A stretch of DNA of 64,000 nt from Chara braunii (GCA_003427395.1 BFEA01000060.1:3447324-3511323), one strand, 5' to 3'; counted from the first letter of the stretch, positions 1 through 11,567 are shown. Notes: a model not told the origin generated them from the sequence alone. Numbers and translations are program-made.

Positions 1-286
1 AAAAAACAAATTAGTGAGTGGGCAAGCAAGTTTTGACACCACCATCTTGGCCGATTTTGCATTTTTGTTTGGCTGAACAAAATGGCTTCAAAATTAAGAG
101 GGAGAGACCTTACATGACAAACAACTTAAAAAATAAAAATTAGAAAAAAATAATAATATTTAGGTGTTAAAATAGTTTTTTGTGGGGTCTAAACCCCTTA
201 AGGTTCGGGCCCCGTACGGGGACCCGAAAGCCCGAACGTTCGACGGTCAGCTTAGTGGTCTCCGAACATTCGGCCTGGCAACCCTG
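1..286 (+). mobile_element. Right part of a GTTCGG-word non-autonomous element (hAT-like)
   Basis: The AT-rich left part (a phrase close to CAAGTTTTGACACCACCATC, then an A-rich stretch) recurs at about 32,885 and 33,080. It is followed by a cluster of GTTCGG/CCGAAC words at 200-275 and the terminal phrase CTGGCAACCCTG, whose reverse complement begins CAGGGT as hAT ends often do. There is no coding capacity. The left end lies outside the window. The family assignment is inference from the end motif and subterminal words. Confidence 0.45.
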
Positions 287-371
287 TGCAACCTTGTATA
301 TATATATATTTGCTTTTCGCACGCTTGGGTACCCCTTGCGTCACAGGTTCAAACTTCCTATGTCAAAAATA

Positions 372-373
<2 letters not shown>

Positions 374-412
<39 letters not shown>
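374..412. repeat. (TA)n microsatellite
   Basis: About 19 TA units lie just right of the element end. Confidence 0.95.
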
Positions 413-414
<2 letters not shown>

Positions 415-2490
415 AAGCAAATATTATTTTTGGTTCACCAAACACTTCCACATTTTCTACTCCAAAATTAAATTTATCTCCATTTTTTTTTTTTTCTTCC
501 AGTTCATGTTTCAAACAAAGGTCGAAGGCTCAAGAGCGTTTTTTTGTTTGATTGAGAGAATTTTTGCTTAAAGTCTCTGAGGATCCCTAATAGCTCGGCG
601 ATTGCTATCTAGCGTGAGGGGCCGTACTTTCTTCTGGTTTCATACTAATAATCTACTTGTCCCAATGTATGGCATTAGGTATACGAGGAGATTGTTATGA
701 TCGTTATTATGTCATCATTGAAGAAATGCAACAAAGTTTTCGAATCATTGTCAAATACTTGAATCAAATGTCTCATGGCATTATCAAAGTGGATAAAATA
801 AAAATAAAGAATGTAGTCACGTAAAGAATAAAACGGAATAAGGGAACTACCTACCTACCTCCCTTAGCCCACCACTTGTCAGGCGCTTGAAGTAGGACAA
901 AAAAGGTTACACTTCAAAGACGCAACCACTTTGCAGGGAAGTCTTATACTTGATGAATATGTCTCGCCCTTTGGAACACATGCAAAAGAAGTTAAAATAA
1001 CATAAAATAATAAAAATAATAAATTAAAAGATGTAAATTAAAAAAAAAATAATAATAAAATATAATTTAAGTAAATTAAGTTATTTAACAAATTTTAACT
1101 TATAATTACCTAAAGTCGTCACATGTCGCACCCCTGAGCGGTATAACCCTTCTCGTGGGAAATAATTTTTCTACACGATTGGACAAATTTACTTGTTTTT
1201 CTTTCACGAATAAGTAAAAAAAAAAAAAAATCGTAAAATTAAAAAAAAATAAAAACAATTTAAAAAACTAACAAAATCGATTTGCAACTAACCTCGCCAT
1301 GCCAAGTGCTATGATAGGGACTGAAATCAATTCTTACTATTAGAGTAACTAATTACCTAAGTCAAAAGAAACTTGCTCAGCAGCCAGGGGTGTAAGAGGA
1401 TCCGACATTCTAATCCTCCTTGATGTGTCAAACCTACCATACCGTTTTCGTATTTTTGCTTGCGATCAAGGTAAAAGTATCCCACTGACCGAGCCACGGA
1501 AGACCTAGTCCAAGCCTGTAGGGCGCCGTTTGGGATTAAACCAAGTTTCCATCAGGGTGGTATTCCTTGGTTGTCATAGGTTTATCCATTTTATTTTAAT
1601 TATTATCAAAATTTGAGTTCTCAATTATTATTATTATTTAAAGTTTTATCGTGTTTTGGGGTATGGTTGCCATAAAACCTGATTTTCTTAGACCTTTGGG
1701 AATAAGCGTTTGTGAAACCCATTGCTTTTTTTTTTTTTTTTTGCAAAGGGTTAGACTAACATCGATTATAAATAAATTAAAAATAATAATAATAAAAGAA
1801 AATAATAAATCAGTCTAAGTGGCAACGATACCCACATTGGTCAGACCTTGATCTAGTCCAGTGGGTACCCGTCAGGCTTGCATTTGTGCTACCGGATACG
1901 AAAACCTGTTCTGTCAGCGGGACCATCGGACCTGGAATTGCCGCCAACTGTAGTACCGCCGGGCTTGGTCTACTTAGGCAGTACCTTTCTCGTTTTCCAT
2001 AGACATGTATGTGCGTACTCGCATGCCACATGTCAACGAACACAGCAGTCGTCTGTCAACCCAAAGAAACTGCCACTTTACCATTACAAGGGGGACGAGT
2101 GTTTGACGTTTCTCGCTTTGTTCCGACACGCACAATTGATACTGTGTGGCAGATGGAGAGAGAGTTATTTGTCGGGCACCTAAGGACACATGTTCATATG
2201 CCACTTGTCGTGAGAGCGGACGCCCACTTGGCAGCTACAAGGAGGCTGCTAGGGTTTTGCCTTGAGACATGAGACTGTTCACTTTGTCACACACACGACA
2301 GTTATATGCTTTGTCATCGTGATCACAATTAATGTTGTTGATGAAGTGTCCCACCCTTCTACCACTCGTTTTGCACTCGCAGGCATTGATGATATCGTTC
2401 TGTAGCCCACGATCCGCAGAGTAGGGGGTGGAATAGTAGTTGTTGGTTGTTTGTTGCAGTTAACTGTTATCATCTTCTTTCTTTTTCTTC
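413..2490. other. AT-rich DNA without a recognisable gene
   Basis: The stretch is mostly AT-rich with poly(A)/poly(T) runs. A more GC-rich island at 1,810-2,270 stays open in several frames on both strands, which is what base composition alone can produce. No frame there gives a recognisable domain, so I call no gene. Confidence 0.6.
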
Positions 2491-2542
2491 AGTGGAGGCG
2501 CAAACCTTCAACCTGCAGTGGAGGCGCAAACCTTCAACCTGC
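2491..2542. repeat. 26-bp tandem duplication
   Basis: Two exact copies of a 26-bp unit beginning AGTGGAGGCGC stand at 2,491 and 2,517, with the start of a third (AGTGGAA) after them. Confidence 0.9.
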
Positions 2543-2817
2543 AGTGGAATTTCAATTAGAAGTTCGTGCGGCATCTTGTAATAGAGCACGAGCACATAAC
2601 TTTCCACGATTAAAATACAGAACGGAAATATATTTAATCACAGGTGATTGGATACCACTTATCGACTAATCGAAAAACAACCTATTGGTTCTCGGTCACC
2701 AGAAATGGCTTGACTGAAAAAAAAGTGAGACAACGGGACCCAATGTGTATTCATGTCGGGTGAAACTTAAGTATGTAAACCTACTAGGCTCGCTCTATTA
2801 CTATGTGGTCAGCAAAA

Positions 2818-2968
2818 TCTTTGTGGTCGGGTCTAAGAAAGGGGTCCCGACCAGTGTTGGACTCGCCGACGGTCTGATGCCGACCCGCCAAGTGTTCCAA
2901 CAGTCGGCATTGACCGATCGGTTGGGGTCGGCCTGCTGCATTTTTTAGTGGCGGCTACCCGCACCCTG
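2818..2968. repeat. GTCGG/CCGAC word cluster, left flank of the hAT region
   Basis: Within 150 bp the words GTCGG or CCGAC occur at least seven times in both orientations, and the block ends with GCTACCCGCACCCTG. hAT transposons carry many short subterminal repeats that bind transposase, and the right-hand cluster near 11,190-11,266 uses the same word. The terminal ACCCTG points right, so this could instead be the right end of a neighbouring element. Confidence 0.4.
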
Positions 2969-3360
2969 TAGGCCTAGATTTGGGCTTTGGGGGCGATATT
3001 GGGGTGGTCAGCCGATCCGGGCACGGCCTGGGAGGCCGCGGACCATCGACACTGCCTTTACACCAGTCGGCGGCAGTGAAAAGAGTGTGGTTGCCCACAC
3101 TTTTCTCATTTTCTTGCGGTGGCATTGGAGGCAACCGTGAGTGTGGGCAGTCGTGTTGCCTGGGGAGGCAAGAAGAGTGTGGGCAGGTGTTTTGGAGCAG
3201 GGAGACATGGGCAGGGTGGGGGAGACAGGGCGGAAGCTTGGAGCTTGATGTTAGTTGAGGTGAAGTGGAAGAGTCCACTCACCTGGTTCTCATGTAGAGG
3301 GTCTTGAACAATACATAGCCGACATTCTTCCTCAACAAGTTTTCCGCGCTGCGGCATTCA

Positions 3361-3444
3361 AGAAAGGTTGCCATTTTCTGCCTCCTCCGATCAGTGTGTG
3401 TGAGAAAGGTTGCCATTTTCTGCCTCCTCCGATCAGTGTGTGTG
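3361..3444. repeat. 42-bp tandem duplication
   Basis: A 42-bp unit (GAAAGGTTGCCATTTTCTGC and following) appears at 3,362 and again at 3,404. Confidence 0.9.
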
Positions 3445-3486
3445 TGAGAGAGAGATCGACAGTCAGATGTGAGAGAAAAACTTTCA

Positions 3487-3624
3487 CATTCTTCTTCTTC
3501 TTCTTCTTCTTCTTCTTCTTCTTCTTTTAAAAAAATTGTTAGCCCGACCTTTGCCCTAATGATTTATTTCTTCTTCTGCTTCTTTTGAAAATAATATTTG
3601 CCCTAATTTTTTATTTTTTTTTTC

Positions 3625-3656
<32 letters not shown>

Positions 3657-3807
3657 CTTCTTCTTCTTCTTCTTCTTCTTCTTCTTCTTCTTCTTCCTCT
3701 TTTTCTTCTTCTTCTCTCTCATACTTTTTAGTTTGTGAAGTTTGCCCTCATTTGTCTTCTCTTGTTCATCTTCTTTCTTTTTCTTTTTCTTTTACTTCAT
3801 CTCTCCA

Positions 3808-3861
<54 letters not shown>

Positions 3862-4530
3862 TTCCCTTCTCCAACCACTGGTCCCCCTCCTTTTTTTTTC
3901 CACTAGACTCCCCTTTGTCCCTGAAACTCCTGATCAGGGGAACTTCTTCTGCCACCTTTTTCTCTTCGTCTTCTTCTTCTGCATCCACTGCTTTCTTTTT
4001 TTCTTCCTCCTCCTCTGCTTCTTCTTCCTCCTACCTTCCACCACCTCCACTTTTTTTTTTTTTCTTTACAAAATCGTCAAACAGTGGAAAATTACCTCTC
4101 ACTCCTTCTTCTTCTTCTTATTATTATTTTTCTTCTTCTTCTTCTTCTCTCCATCTTGTTCCCCTTCTTTTTTTTTCTTCACCATTTTTAACTTTCTCTT
4201 CTTCCTTTTTTTTTTTTTCCTTCTTCTTCTTCCTCTTCCTACCATCACCCACCTCCACCGTTTTTTTTTTTTAAATATTCGAAAAATCGTCAAGCAGTGG
4301 ACACACACTTTTTTTTAATATTATTCTTCTTTTTTTTCTCTCCATTTTCTTCCACTTCTTCTTCTTCTTCACAATCTTTTAATTCCTCTTCTTATTTTTC
4401 TTCCTCCCACCATCACCCACCACCGCTTTTGTTTTTTTCATGAAATCGTTTGGCAGTGGGCAAACACTTATCCTTCTTCGTCTTCTTCTTTTTCTTCATC
4501 TTCTCTCCATTTTTTTCCACTTTTTATTTT
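3487..4530. repeat. Long polypyrimidine (CTT/TTG/T) tract
   Basis: About 1 kb of nearly pure pyrimidine on the plus strand contains CTT arrays (3,490-3,527; 3,656-3,705), a TTG array (3,625-3,655) and poly(T) runs of 30 or more. A phrase like AAATCGTCAARCAGTGG recurs at about 4,072, 4,284 and 4,444, which suggests a larger decayed repeat unit. Long open frames of only Phe/Ser/Leu, or Lys/Glu on the other strand, are composition artefacts. Confidence 0.9.
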
Positions 4531-4929
4531 TATTTTTAAGTCCAGGTTGTTGTAGAGGTGGGATACTAGACGGATGACAGTCACCCACAGTACTCGGCCA
4601 TTCGTTTGTCCAGATGAACCCCTTTGAAGACCCCACCCACCCTTCCTCTTATCTTTTGCCCTTGCGCACCCCCGCCCCCTCTGTCCTACCCTAGTGTTAA
4701 CCACCCAGGACCATCACCTATTGCCATCTTGGCACGGTGACCTGACCAGACAGCGGTTGCAGGTACCGGGGCTAAGCAGAGATGCCTACCCCCTGCTCAA
4801 CCCCGGTTGAAGCAGATGTCGTGCAAACCTGATTGCGCGGGGACTTCGGGAGCTAGGTTTCAACATGCTACTACATGTCTTCATGAGGGTGCACGGTGAC
4901 TCCCATCTAGCTTAGTTGTGTGGTGATGA
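4531..4929. other. No gene seen
   Basis: The stretch has mixed composition between the pyrimidine tract and the 210-bp tandem array. No domain or RNA gene was recognised. Confidence 0.5.
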
Positions 4930-5560
4930 TAGAGAGTTGGGTATCCTCCAATCCCTCGTATGTCCTTGGAGCCCGTTTCGGCCATGACACCCCCGACATC
5001 TCGCACTACGGAACTGCTATGCCAGCCTCAACCCAATGCTACATACTAGGAGGATAGCCAACCCTAGGTCATGAGTTATGGACCGAGTTTCTTTATCCTT
5101 ATGTTGTCTTTTTACGACAGTGTACTCTGGTGTTGACCGTAGAGAGATGGGGATCCTCTGTTCCCTCGTATATCCCTGGAGCCCGTTCCGGCCCCGCAAT
5201 AAGGTGCAGTATCTCCTGACACCCCCGACAGCCGTACGAAGGACTGCTATGCCAGCCTTAACTCTAAGGTACGTACTAGGAGGATAGCCCACCCTCAATC
5301 GTGAATCATGGACTGTATGTATTGACTCAAGATAATCTCTTAGCCCTGTATTGTATGGTAATATGAGAGCAGACAATCCTTTGTTCCCTCGTATGTCCTT
5401 AAAGCCCGTTCTGGCCCTGCGGTAAAGTGCGCTATCTCTTGACACTCCCGACATCCCGTACTAAGGAACTGCTATATCAGCCTCAATCCTTTGACCACGT
5501 ACTAAGAGGATGACCAACCCTAAGTTAGAGTTTGGTATTGAACACAGGACCTTATGTGAA
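4930..5560. repeat. Three-copy tandem array, period 210-223 bp
   Basis: The landmark CCCTCGTATGTCCTTGGAGC (with changes) stands at 4,953, 5,163 and 5,386. Each copy continues with a 'GACACCCCCGACA' block and a 'TACTAGGAGGATAGCC' block. The 145-codon open frame on the minus strand across the array (5,017-5,454) is a by-product of the repeat and shows no known domain. Confidence 0.85.
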
Positions 5561-5600
5561 TCGTGCAAGTGACCTAACCCATTGCCATACACTGTGAAAT
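5529..5600 (-). repeat. tRNA-like (SINE head) fragment
   Basis: Read on the minus strand it has an A-box-like TGGCAATGGGTTAGG and a B-box-like TGTTCAATACC at tRNA spacing. The stems do not fold into a proper cloverleaf, so it looks like a tRNA-derived SINE or a decayed tRNA. Confidence 0.3.
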
Positions 5601-5847
5601 AGTATGTAGTTGTGCTCTGTTGGGCTCGAGTAAACCAGACTATGCGAGCCACCCAGAAGTCTCATAACAACCCCGTAGACTAAGAACATCAGGATACCCA
5701 CCATCGCCCAATCCCCACATACAACAATCATGGACTACCCCTTGGGTGGTGCGCAGGCAGTGTCTGTAATAACTTACCTGCGTCATCCCAAGGGTGTGTG
5801 TGTCCAGCCGTACGTCATTCTAACACCCTTTCCGTGTCCATGCGCAA

Positions 5848-5928
5848 GGCTGCGGAGTTTTGAACCCGCAACCTCATACCACAATGCGCATTTCCAACCA
5901 GTGCTCTAACCACTGAGCTACATCAACT
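5848..5928 (-). repeat. tRNA-derived SINE head or tRNA pseudogene
   Basis: On the minus strand the sequence reads TGTAGCTCAGTGGTTAGAGC (a standard D-arm/A-box), then about 35 nt later GCGGGTTCAAAACTCCGC (T-arm with B-box GTTCAAAAC and a good T stem). The anticodon stem does not pair, so it is not a working tRNA. Pyrimidine-rich sequence follows on both sides. Confidence 0.5.
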
Positions 5929-6039
5929 GTCTTCTTCACCATCTTTTACTTTCTTGTCTTCTTCTTCTTCCTACCATCACCCACTTCCATTTTTTTAATC
6001 ATTTTTTCTATATTTGAAAAATCATCGGGCAGTGGCCAC

Positions 6040-6056
6040 ACACTTCTCTTTCTTCT

Positions 6057-6141
<85 letters not shown>

Positions 6142-6598
6142 CCATCTCCTTTCCATCTTTTTTCAGTTCTTCTTCTTCTTCNNNNNNNNNNNNNNNNNNN
6201 NNNNNNNNNNNNNNNNNNNNNNNNNNNNNNNNNNNNNNNNNNNNNNNNNNNNNNNNNNNNNNNNNNNNNNNNNNNNNNNNNNNNNNNNNNNNNNNNNNNN
6301 NNNNNNNNNNNNNNNNNNNNNNNNNNNNNNNNNNNNNNNNNNNNNNNNNNNNNNNNNNNNNNNNNNNNNNNNNNNNNNNNNNNNNNNNNNNNNNNNNNNN
6401 NNNNNNNNNNNNNNNNNNNNNNNNNNNNNNNNNNNNNNNNNNNNNNNNNNNNNNNNNCTCTTCTTTTTCTTTGTTTTCTCCATCTTCTCTTCATCTTCTT
6501 CCTCTTCTTCTTCTTCTTCACCATCTTTTACTTATTTTTCTTCTTCTTCTTCACCAACTTTTACTTATTGTTTTTCTTCTTCACCATCTTTTACTTCT

Positions 6599-6630
<32 letters not shown>

Positions 6631-6760
6631 TTCTTCTTCTCTTCTTTCTCCTCCTTCCATCACCCATCTCCACTTTTCTTTTTTTAATATTCAAAAAATC
6701 TCCGGGCAGTCGGTACACACCTCTCACCACTTCTTCTTCTTCTTTTTCTTCCTACCAACC
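6040..6760. repeat. Second polypyrimidine tract, interrupted by an assembly gap
   Basis: Poly(T) and CTT runs on the plus strand resemble those at 3.5-4.5 kb, including the recurring AAATCATCGGGCAGTGG phrase at 6,018. The tract ends immediately upstream of the hAT transposase start. Confidence 0.9.
6182..6457. other. Assembly gap (276 N)
   Basis: The run of N lies inside the CTT-rich tract; apparent open frames crossing it are meaningless. Confidence 1.
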
Positions 6761-6773
6761 ACCTACGTGCACT

Positions 6774-8955
6774 ATGACAACCATGGCGAGAAGTCGAGGA
6801 CCATTTGAGACTGAGACTAGTGAAGAGAGAGAAAGGACGCTCGGCTTGTTAGAGCTTTGGAGATGGGCGGATCGAGGGCAGAGGGTGACGAGTGGCACTT
6901 TGCACGACTCGTGGAGGTTGCGTTGTGGAATGTGCAACAAAGAGTTCATTGACACGTTTAGCAGAGTGGTGAACCACTACACCGAACCGTCGCTCACTGC
7001 CCGCTGTCCACATACCACTGGAGAGATTCTTGCTTTGATCCGGAGGAACCACCCGAAGGTGCCAATCCCCTCTGCAATCGTTGAAAAATCAAACGAGTAC
7101 TACAAGGAACAACTTGGGCCATCCGCCGGTCGTGGAAGATCCACAGGATCTTGCTTCGAGTGATCAAGCCGGTGGATCGACGAAGCCCGGTACATCGTCG
7201 GCAGGGGGAGATGGCAGGTGTGACACAAGTTTAACGGCGTGAGAAGGCAGTGGTGTTGGTTTTGACTCGACATCTTTTGTCGACATGGCTGCTCCGACTT
7301 CCAGAGGGGCTGAACTCCAATCGGAGATTGCTGAGCACCTGCGGGGTCCCGTTCTAGCCACCGCTCGGCCTCTTCGACCTCTATCCGCTGGATAGCAGGC
7401 GTTAATGAACAATTTCATAGTAGATGAGCTACAGAAAGAGTTTGACCAGATGGTCGCCTTTTTCCTCTTTGAGAATACCATCGCCTTCAAGGCTGCGAGA
7501 TTCGACTCGCATAAAAACATGGAAAGGATCATGAACCTGGCGGCTAGATCAAGGAAGATGTTGCGATTGCCAGGATACAGGTACTTGAGGACGAAGGCCC
7601 TGCCCACGGAGTACAAAGTCGTGGATCACGATTTGGATAAGATTCGTGAGTCGTGGGATGTCACAGGCTTAACCTTGAAGACATACGATACAACGATGAC
7701 CAACAACAAGCTGGTCATCAACTTCCTTGCAGTCCGCGATTCAGGGGCTGTCATGGAGAGGAGCGTGGACATGGAGGGGAAGGATAAGTCGGCGCCAGCT
7801 TTGGCAAGGATGTGGGAGGAGGTCATAAGCGAGTTGTGGGGTGCATAGGGTGAACGTTATCTGCACCGACTCAGCGCAGGTTAACATTTCTGCCAGAAAG
7901 ATATTGGTTGAGCACGAGGACCCTGCAATCAGCAGCATTCCATGGGTGTCGTGCGAATGCCATGTATGCAACTTGCTCATGTGTGACATTGCTTCGGTGT
8001 CATGGATTGGGGAGGTGATTCTGCAGGGCAGGGAAATCACAACTTTCATCAAGAGACATCAGCGGTCATTAGCAATGTTCCGGAGGACTGGGAGGGAGTA
8101 CAGAACACAGTTGGGTACCAAAAATGGGAGGTTGTTGGAGTTCATCCAACCAAGGGAGACTAGATTCAACACAAACTTCCTCATGTTGCAGCGACTTCGG
8201 GAGTGCGAAGGGGTATTGCTATCGACTGTTTCCAACCCCCGGTGGGATGACTCTCTATAGGATCGAACCATGGCGACACGGGCTTGATCGTGCAAGGAGG
8301 TCATATGAGACCCAGCTTGGTGGTTAACTGTGCAGCGGGCAATGGGATTTGCCATGTACCTTGCTCGATATTCTTTATGCCCTGATGAAGATCATGGACA
8401 GACATGGGAGGATGGGTCTGCAGGTGTGGTCTTTGAGGATCACGTTGGAAAAGAGAATGGTCGTGCTGCCTATGGATTGCGAGACAAGGGAGTTCGTGAT
8501 GACGAAGGTGAAAGACCGTGTCTGGATGATGGCTCTCCCCGTGCATGCAGCGACATGGATGTTGCACCCGCTCCACCGATCAGCTCGACTATTTGACGAT
8601 TTGGCGTCCGAGGAGATCACAAACACTTTGACTCACTTTGCTTTGGTTCACCTGAAAAATTTAACGGAGTACAAAGAATGTTGAAACTCTCTTAAGAGTT
8701 TTCATTACATGGATCCGGAGGGGAATGGCAAAAACTCTAAGGAGGCTTTGACAAACGAGCATGTGTCTATGGCACAGTTGTGGTTGAGTTATAGGAAGAA
8801 GCACCCAACCCTGACAAAGATCACAGTCAAAGTGCTCAGCATGTGGACCACAACCTCTCCATGTGAGAGGAATTGGTCCATGTTCGACCTCGTTCACACG
8901 AAGAGGAGAAATTTGTTGAGCCTGGATAACCTGCAGATGCTTGTCTTTATCCATT
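6774..8955 (+). pseudogene. hAT-superfamily transposase, frameshifted
   Basis: This is a cut-and-paste DNA transposase remnant. The first frame (6,774-7,163, start ATGACAACCATGG) has a BED-like finger with RCGMCNKEF, a His in NHY and a Cys in RCPH. After a frameshift near 7,115 the frame running to 7,848 contains a DUF659-like block (KLVINFLAVRDSG ... RSVDMEGKDKS). It has in-frame stops near 7,240 and 7,393. The next frame (7,841-8,260) gives the RNase H-fold section: VICTDSAQVN, then CECHVCNLLMCDI and RETRFNTNFLMLQRL. Another shift leads to 8,349-8,684, and 8,709-8,955 holds the C-terminal dimerisation motif SPCERNWSMFDLVHTKRRN. The order and motifs are those of plant BED/DUF659/Dimer_Tnp_hAT proteins. 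At least three frameshifts and several stops make it non-functional. Confidence 0.8.
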
Positions 8956-9928
8956 GGAACAAGAAGTTACTGCGCATGTCAAGGGTGAAGATGGATTCGT
9001 TAGCACTGAGGGCCTCGAGTGCGAGACACCAGAGGACGAGGCGTCCTTTGATGGTTTCATGCGAGACAGAGAGTACGACACCGTGGAGGTGAAGAGGAGG
9101 GCCGCTAATTGGTCCAAATCTCGCGACCGCAGATTGAAGGGTACCAAATTCAACGTTCATGAGCTTCAGGAGGAGAGGGTGGACGACGGGGCATGGCTCC
9201 TTTATCTTTCCTACCGCCCTCGCCGTCTCGCGGACGATGACCGCAGGAAGAGCATTGTTGTCGATGATCACAACGTGAAGGAGAGCCACGTCAGCGAGGG
9301 TGACACTGAGCTACTCGAAGTACGGCTCACAAACATTCGGTCCACCAGGTGCTCAAGCGGCAGCTCATGTTCCACTAGACACGATGACATCACGCCACGG
9401 ACGGTCCTTGCATCCGATAGGCCTTTGGCAACTGCTTCAGTGGCATTGGCCGATGACGCTGTTGTTCGTACACGACGACGGAGTTCCGCGTCAGGTGGTG
9501 TGGCTTCAGTGCAGGGCACCAACACACTATTGGGCGCACAACTCACCCCTCATCGACGAGTTGTGCTCGAGGAGATACCTACGGGTTGCAGGATGAAAAA
9601 CGGGGAATTGGTGAACGTTCAAGGGGATAATGGTGCCGTGGAGGTTGATGCAGACTTCGATGTGTGTGTGGATGTTCAGGTTCGTGGCACTGCAGAACAT
9701 GCGGACGGAGACATCGGTGCGGATATAGACGACCGGGTCCTGGAACTGCGGAGGACACCGAGGCTGCAAGCGATGATGTATTCTCCACTCCTGACCCGGG
9801 GTTGGGGATGGGGGAGGGGTTCGCCTCCCTATTGCACCACATGGCCCCCATTGCAGCGAGCGGCTCCAAACAAGGACTTCCATAAACACCTGTTTGCGAT
9901 GTCCCCCATTTGGATTGATTTCGAGTAA
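8956..9928 (+). pseudogene. C-terminal extension after the hAT dimerisation domain
   Basis: A frame open for 324 codons (8,954-9,928) overlaps the end of the dimerisation domain after a one-base shift. Its start reads as acidic, charged protein (EDGFVSTEGLECETPEDEAS, then KRRAANWSKSRDRR). Such charged tails are common behind plant hAT dimerisation domains. The part after about 9,200 has no recognisable motif, and the final part (GWGWGRGSPP) looks like composition-driven openness. Confidence 0.35.
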
Positions 9929-10199
9929 CCGACTTCTGATTGGGCCAGATTCACTGGACCAACCCCACCCGGTCTACAATTGAGCGAGGACATTCCAACA
10001 GAGGCCAGAGAAGGATCATAGGGCATGGTCTACAGGAGGAGGACCCGAGTTGTTGAGGTTGGAGGACCTGACCCACCACAACATGTAGCTGCATGACATG
10101 CATCAGTGTCGCCACCCGAAATTGACGCCAACAAGGTGCGCCAAGTGAGGAGTCAACGGCACCGGCGGCACCGGCGGTAAGAGGCGGAAGAGGCAAGGG
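9929..10199. other. No feature recognised
   Basis: Mixed-composition DNA inside the hAT region, with no open frame carrying known motifs. Confidence 0.4.
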
Positions 10200-10497
10200 A
10201 TGCAAGAAAGTCGCACCGCCGACGACCTTGAAAGAGAAGCATGTTGTTATTCGGCAGGCGAAGAAGAGGAAGGCACGAAAAGTTCAAAGAAAGTCACTGC
10301 AGCCCCGGAATCGCCAAAAAAACATCCGAAGAAGAAGAGGAAGCAAGTGCAAGAGGACGATGAGTCTAGTAGCAGCAGCCCTTCGTCTTTCACAGACGAA
10401 AAAGAATTGTCGGCAAGGTCATCGTCTGACGTGTCGTCATCGACTGATATGTCACCATCGATCGACACCAATAGCAGTACACACACACACATACACA

Positions 10498-10545
<48 letters not shown>

Positions 10546-10661
10546 AAAAAAAAAAAAGAGAGAGAGACACCGTCTTCTTCTACTGCTACTGCTACTACTT
10601 CCTCCTCCTCTTCTTCATCATGCACTTCTTCTTTCTCCTCGTCTGTTTCCTCCATGTCTAG
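10200..10661 (+). other. Possible basic/Ser-rich coding remnant ending in an (AG)n run
   Basis: One frame reads KKHPKKKRKQVQEDDE and then a serine/aspartate-rich stretch, resembling a nuclear-localisation tail. It then runs into (AC)n, (AG)n (about 10,500-10,541) and poly(A). It could be the tail of the hAT protein or mere low complexity. No domain is visible. Confidence 0.2.
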
Positions 10662-10677
10662 GGTGGGCTTCGTTTAA

Positions 10678-11180
10678 GTTGACTTCACGGACGTACGAGA
10701 CAGTTAGACTATAATGAAGTGTAATAAGTGTTGCTTTTCTGCAATTGCAGCGTCGATTGTGTGGACTCGTGTCTTCTTCTTCTTTTTTTTTTCTTTTTTT
10801 TTCCCATCTTTGATTTTGTGCTGCTATTGATTGAAACGTGTATAAGGCTATATGAGCCTGTATTAATATCGATGATCATCCACCAACAGAATCCCCAACA
10901 CCCTTGCCCTCAAACAATAATGCAAAATGTTGAAATATGCAGTGAAACGTTTACCTGCTTCAACCCCCACTGAGCCCTCGAACAACCCTTCATAACCATG
11001 AAACAGGCACCCCCAGGACCTTCCCCCACCCCCCCCATAGACTCCCATCCCCTCCTCCAGAACCTCCCCAGTCAAAAAAAAAACCCACAGATATCAAAGT
11101 TTCTCAGCGAATTTGGGTTGTACTTAGCAAGCGCAGTACAACCTCGAACTCGTATTTAAAAAAACAATCAGCAGATGACC
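10678..11180. other. No gene seen
   Basis: Pyrimidine-rich and C-rich stretches only. Confidence 0.5.
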
Positions 11181-11300
11181 GTTTTTTAACTGGTCGACGG
11201 ACCGTCGACCGGTCTGCCCTACTGGTCGGTTGCAATACGGTTGGCGGTCGGCATAAGTGATCGGCAGGGGTGCAATCTTGGTCCCGCCAATAAAAGGTTG
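11181..11300. repeat. GTCGG word cluster, right flank of the hAT region
   Basis: GTCGACGG, CCGTCGACCGG, TGGTCGG, GCGGTCGG and GATCGGCAGG occur within 90 bp in both orientations. The shared word with 2,818-2,968 suggests these clusters are the subterminal regions of one roughly 8.5-kb hAT element around the transposase. No clean terminal inverted repeat or 8-bp target duplication was found. Confidence 0.4.
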
Positions 11301-11567
11301 TTCGATGCGACAATCACTAGTATTTGCCTCGATTATATTGTCGGGGTATGTAATAATCTAAACTATATCTTAGCATGTGGCAAACTGGGCTCTAAATCCC
11401 CGAATTTGCTCATAAGCCGATAATTTATTCCACTCAAACGACCCCTCAACCTTTACAGTCAAGGAGTTTTTACCAATTCCTTATTTTATCATGCTTCGTC
11501 CCCAAAGCTCGACGGATCCAATGATCAAACCTTTTAATTGGCCCAGACATATAGTCGGAACTTATAG

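Noticed and set aside
3735-4318. Phe/Ser/Leu-rich open frames, and Lys/Glu-rich frames on the other strand
   Set aside because: They are produced by CTT and poly(T) runs and have no protein-like composition.
5017-5454. 145-codon minus-strand frame with internal repeats
   Set aside because: It follows the 210-bp tandem array and has no domain; the internal repetition comes from the DNA repeat.
5848-5928. A functional tRNA gene
   Set aside because: A and B boxes are good, but the anticodon stem does not pair.
6014-6808. Long frames crossing the N gap
   Set aside because: Open only because N codons cannot be stops; the same applies at 28,795-29,633 and 49,665-50,610.
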